From Fimbriimonadaceae bacterium (GTDB taxonomy: Bacteria; Armatimonadota; UBA10988): DNA of 64,000 nucleotides. Made by a program: the position numbers and the translations under genes. Location of the stretch: assembly GCA_020850355.1 (NCBI GenBank), contig JADZEX010000081.1, positions 62,001 to 126,000 of the forward strand. Reading direction: 5' to 3'. Below are positions 61,598-64,000 of this stretch, piece after piece (position 1 is the first letter of the stretch; the number at the start of each line of letters is the position of its first letter). The notes under the pieces are model-generated. The model did not search any database, was not told the origin of the DNA, and saw only the letters and a program-made list of their open reading frames with translations.

Positions 61598-62534
61598 CGC
61601 CGCCCTCCCGCCGCGCCGCCTCCAGCGCCACCGCGCCGAGGATCACCAGCCCCTGCAACGCACGTTCCCAGGCCGGGTTGACGTGCAGGAAGGTGAGCTG
61701 CGTGCCGATGGTGCCGAGCAGTAGCACGCCCAGCAAGGTGCCGACCAGGGTGCCGCGGCCGCCCATCACGGCCGTGCCGCCGACCACCACCGCGGCGACC
61801 ACCCGTAGTTCGAGCCCTAGCCCGGCCGTCGGCTGGACGGCCTCGAAACGGACGCTGTGCAGTAGCGCCGCGAGGCCGGTGAGGGCCCCCAGCAGCACGA
61901 AGGTGCCGGCGGTCACGCGACTCGGCGAGAGCCCCACCAGCCGCGCCGCCTCGGCGTCGCAACCAACCGCGTAGACCGCCCGCCCGGCCGCCAGGCGCGC
62001 CGCCGCCCAGACCGCAACGCCGAAGACCACCGCGGTGAGGCCGACCAGCAGGGCCTGCCCCGCCGCCTGGCCCATCCCGAACCAGAGGAAGTCGGGCGGC
62101 AGGTCGCGGACCCAGGCGCCCTGGGTGACCCACTTGATGGCCGCCCGCCAGGCAACCATCGTGCCCAACGTGACGATGATGCTAGGGATCTGCAGCCCGG
62201 CCACCAGCGCGCCGTTGAGCCAGCCCAGCAGGCCGCCCAGCAGCGGCGCCAGCAGCAGCAGCGTCCAGCTCGGCGCGCCGGCTTTGGAGAGCAGGCCGCA
62301 GGCCAGGCCGACGACGGCAAACTGCGAGCCAATCGAGATGTCGATCTGCCGCGCCAGCAGCACCGCCGTCATGCCGATGGCGGGGAGCAGGTAGAGCGAG
62401 TTGGCGACCAGCAGGTCACGGGCGTTGTCCCAGGCCAGAAACCCCGGCGCCAGGGCCCCGACCAGCAGCAGCAAGGCCAGCCAGGCGGCCGCCACGGCAC
62501 TCTCGCGCGGGTGGCGGGCTAAGAGCTGCCGCAC
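61590..62534 (-). CDS. Sugar ABC transporter permease (RbsC/RhaP type)
   Basis: A 314-residue inner-membrane permease with eight to ten helices. The family loop is ARQIDISIGSQFAVVGLACG; another conserved stretch is VVVGGTAVMGGRGTLVGTLL. It should pair with the permease half of the next gene to form the channel. GTG start 62534, with AGGAGG 7 nt upstream, overlaps the ATPase end by 16 bp. Confidence 0.9.
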   Translation of the reverse strand: MRQLLARHPRESAVAAAWLALLLLVGALAPGFLAWDNARDLLVANSLYLLPAIGMTAVLLARQIDISIGSQFAVVGLACGLLSKAGAPSWTLLLLAPLLGGLLGWLNGALVAGLQIPSIIVTLGTMVAWRAAIKWVTQGAWVRDLPPDFLWFGMGQAAGQALLVGLTAVVFGVAVWAAARLAAGRAVYAVGCDAEAARLVGLSPSRVTAGTFVLLGALTGLAALLHSVRFEAVQPTAGLGLELRVVAAVVVGGTAVMGGRGTLVGTLLGVLLLGTIGTQLTFLHVNPAWERALQGLVILGAVALEAARREGGDE

Positions 62535-64000
62535 GCGGGCACCTCCTGCCCCAGCGCTAGCGCCAGCACCCGCTCCGGGGTCGCCGCGGCGCGGTCGAGC
62601 GTCGCCACAATCCGGCCGCCCGCCATCACCGCCACGCGGTCGCTCAGGCCAAGCACCTCGGGCAGCTCGCTGGCAATCAGCAGCACTGCCTTACCAGCCG
62701 CAGCGAGGTCGCTCAGCAAGCGGTGTATCTCGGCCTTCGCGCCAACATCGATGCCCTGCGTTGGCTCGTCCACGATGATCAGGTCGGGCTCGCGCAGCAA
62801 CCACCGCGCCAGGGCTACCTTCTGCTGGTTGCCGCCCGAGAGGCTGCCGACCGGGGTGTGCCAGGAGGGCGTCCGGATCGCCAGCCGCTCGCCAAACGGC
62901 GCCGCCGCCTGCAGCTCGGCCACCGGTTGCAGCAGGCCGCGCCGGGTGAAGGTCGCCAGGCTGGCCAGGGTGATGTTCGCGAGGCAGCTCAGCGCGCCGA
63001 CCACCCCGTGGCGGCGGCGGTCTTCGGGCAGATAGGCCAGCCCCAGCGCCACCGCGTCGCGGGGCGAGCGGATCGACACCGGGCGGCCGTGGACCAGGAT
63101 CCGCCCGCCGTCGGCCGGGGTCAGGCCAAACAGCGTGCGGGCCAGCTCGGTGCGGCCGGCGCCGACCAGGCCGGCCAGCCCGAGAATCTCGCCCCGCCGC
63201 AACTCCAGGCTGCTGGCCCGCAGGCCGCCCGCGGCGGAGGTCAGGTGGTCGACCTGCAGCAAGACCTCGCCCGGCGCCGTGTCGCGCGGCGGATACTCCA
63301 AGCCAACCTCGCGGCCGACCATCCGGCGGATCAGCTCGGCCGGACCGGCCTCGGCGGCCGGCAGACAGCCCACGCTGCGACCGTCACGCAGCACCGTGAC
63401 GCGGTCGGCCCGGCCGGCCAGCTCGTCGAGCCGGTGGGTGATGTAGACGATGCCGACGCCCGCGGTGCGGAGTTGGCGGAGCAGGCCGAGCAGCCGGTGC
63501 GCCTCACGGTCGGGCAGGCAGGCCGTCGGCTCGTCGAGTATCAGCACCCGCGCCTGCGCGCCGAGGGCACGGGCCAGGGCCACCAGTTGTTGCTCGGCCA
63601 TCGACAGGCTGCTGGTGCTGCGGTCGGGGTCGAGGTCGCAGTCCAGCCGGGCCAGCAACTCGCGCGCCCGGGCGCGCCGGGCCCGCGGGTCGACGCGCCG
63701 CCAGAGCCCCGTCGGCTCCAGGCCGAGGGCCAGGTTCTCCGCCACCGTCAGGCTGCCGAAGAGCGTCGGCTGCTGGTAGATCACGGCGATCCCAGCGGCC
63801 CGGGCGGTGTCGGGAGTCAGCCCGCTGACGACGGTGCCGTGCAGCGTGAGGTGTCCCTGATCGGGCTGCTCAGCCCCCGTCAGCAAACGGATCAGCGTCG
63901 ACTTGCCGGCGCCGTTTTCCCCGACCAGCGCATGCACCTCGCCCGCGGCGACCGCGAAGTCGACCCCAGCGAGGGCCTGCACGCCGGGGTAGGCGCGGCG
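62519..64000 (-). CDS. Sugar ABC transporter ATPase, two nucleotide-binding domains (RbsA/RhaT type; 5' end outside window)
   Basis: At least 493 residues. Domain 1 has Walker A GENGAGKSTLIRLL, signature LSMAEQQLVALAR and Walker B VLILDEPTA. Domain 2 has GLVGAGRTELARTLFGLTP in place of a Walker A, LSGGNQQKVALARWL and LIIVDEPTQGIDVG, the usual RbsA-type pattern with one degenerate site. Sequence before the GTG at 63982 reads RRAYPGVQALAGV in frame, which is the normal family start region, so the true start lies beyond 64000. First gene of the transporter operon within this window. Confidence 0.92.
   Translation of the reverse strand, partial: RRAYPGVQALAGVDFAVAAGEVHALVGENGAGKSTLIRLLTGAEQPDQGHLTLHGTVVSGLTPDTARAAGIAVIYQQPTLFGSLTVAENLALGLEPTGLWRRVDPRARRARARELLARLDCDLDPDRSTSSLSMAEQQLVALARALGAQARVLILDEPTACLPDREAHRLLGLLRQLRTAGVGIVYITHRLDELAGRADRVTVLRDGRSVGCLPAAEAGPAELIRRMVGREVGLEYPPRDTAPGEVLLQVDHLTSAAGGLRASSLELRRGEILGLAGLVGAGRTELARTLFGLTPADGGRILVHGRPVSIRSPRDAVALGLAYLPEDRRRHGVVGALSCLANITLASLATFTRRGLLQPVAELQAAAPFGERLAIRTPSWHTPVGSLSGGNQQKVALARWLLREPDLIIVDEPTQGIDVGAKAEIHRLLSDLAAAGKAVLLIASELPEVLGLSDRVAVMAGGRIVATLDRAAATPERVLALALGQEVPACGSS

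Overview
The window reads as a piece of chromosome from a high-GC, diderm, flagellated bacterium. The best guess at phylum is Armatimonadota. That rests on three H-X9-DG type pseudopilins whose N-termini share the [16 protein letters not shown] / FAKAREKAR pattern, many sulfatase, SGNH, Gfo/Idh and sugar-epimerase genes, and LptD plus FlgH and FlgI (an outer membrane with L and P rings). The phylum is an inference; a marker-gene tree would settle it. I see no transposase, integrase, rRNA or CRISPR array. Genes are tightly packed, many overlap by 4 bp (ATGA or GTGA), and no gene-free stretch exceeds 300 bp. Start codons were chosen from Shine-Dalgarno spacing, and several are GTG.

Layout. 1-6.5 kb: an exported acetyl-xylan-esterase-like protein, initiator tRNA, a self-inhibited Fic protein with a 17-bp inverted repeat in its leader, a FAH-family enzyme, an Lrp/AsnC regulator coupled to an aminotransferase, and an orphan MazE-like antitoxin. 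6.5-9.3 kb: a coupled operon of two TIM-barrel epimerase-like proteins and a Gfo/Idh/MocA oxidoreductase. 9.4-11 kb: an AvcD-like anti-phage dCTP deaminase with a coupled 64-residue protein. 11-20 kb: leucyl aminopeptidase, a GT39-like membrane protein, citrate synthase, two pseudopilins, an SGNH hydrolase and an Asp-box propeller. 20-30 kb: two small membrane proteins, a GH5-like glycosidase coupled to rarA, a 2-hydroxyacid dehydrogenase lacking its catalytic Glu, a DJ-1/PfpI protein, formate-THF ligase and a second SGNH hydrolase. 30-34.5 kb: a frameshifted glycosidase-like remnant, a two-component system, a third pseudopilin and a small lipoprotein.

34.6-39.7 kb is the most unusual part: a three-gene operon of a BrxF-like protein without its P-loop, a PglZ-like protein that has lost most metal ligands, and a soluble GAF-GAF-PAS histidine kinase. 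It looks like BREX-type parts reused in signalling.

39.9-53.9 kb is a flagellar cluster: flhA-flhF-(zinc-finger membrane protein)-(YcgR/PilZ)-fliA-(SwrB-like), then flgF, flgG, flgA, flgH, flgI, flgJ, flgM, flgN, flgK, flgL. A near-consensus sigma-28 promoter precedes flgF and a candidate branched RNA precedes flgG. 53.9-59.4 kb (minus strand) holds a Tat-exported sulfatase, an O-methyltransferase and LptD. 59.5-64 kb (minus strand) is a rhamnose-type sugar ABC transporter in which one permease is fused in frame to the substrate-binding protein; its ATPase runs off the window end.
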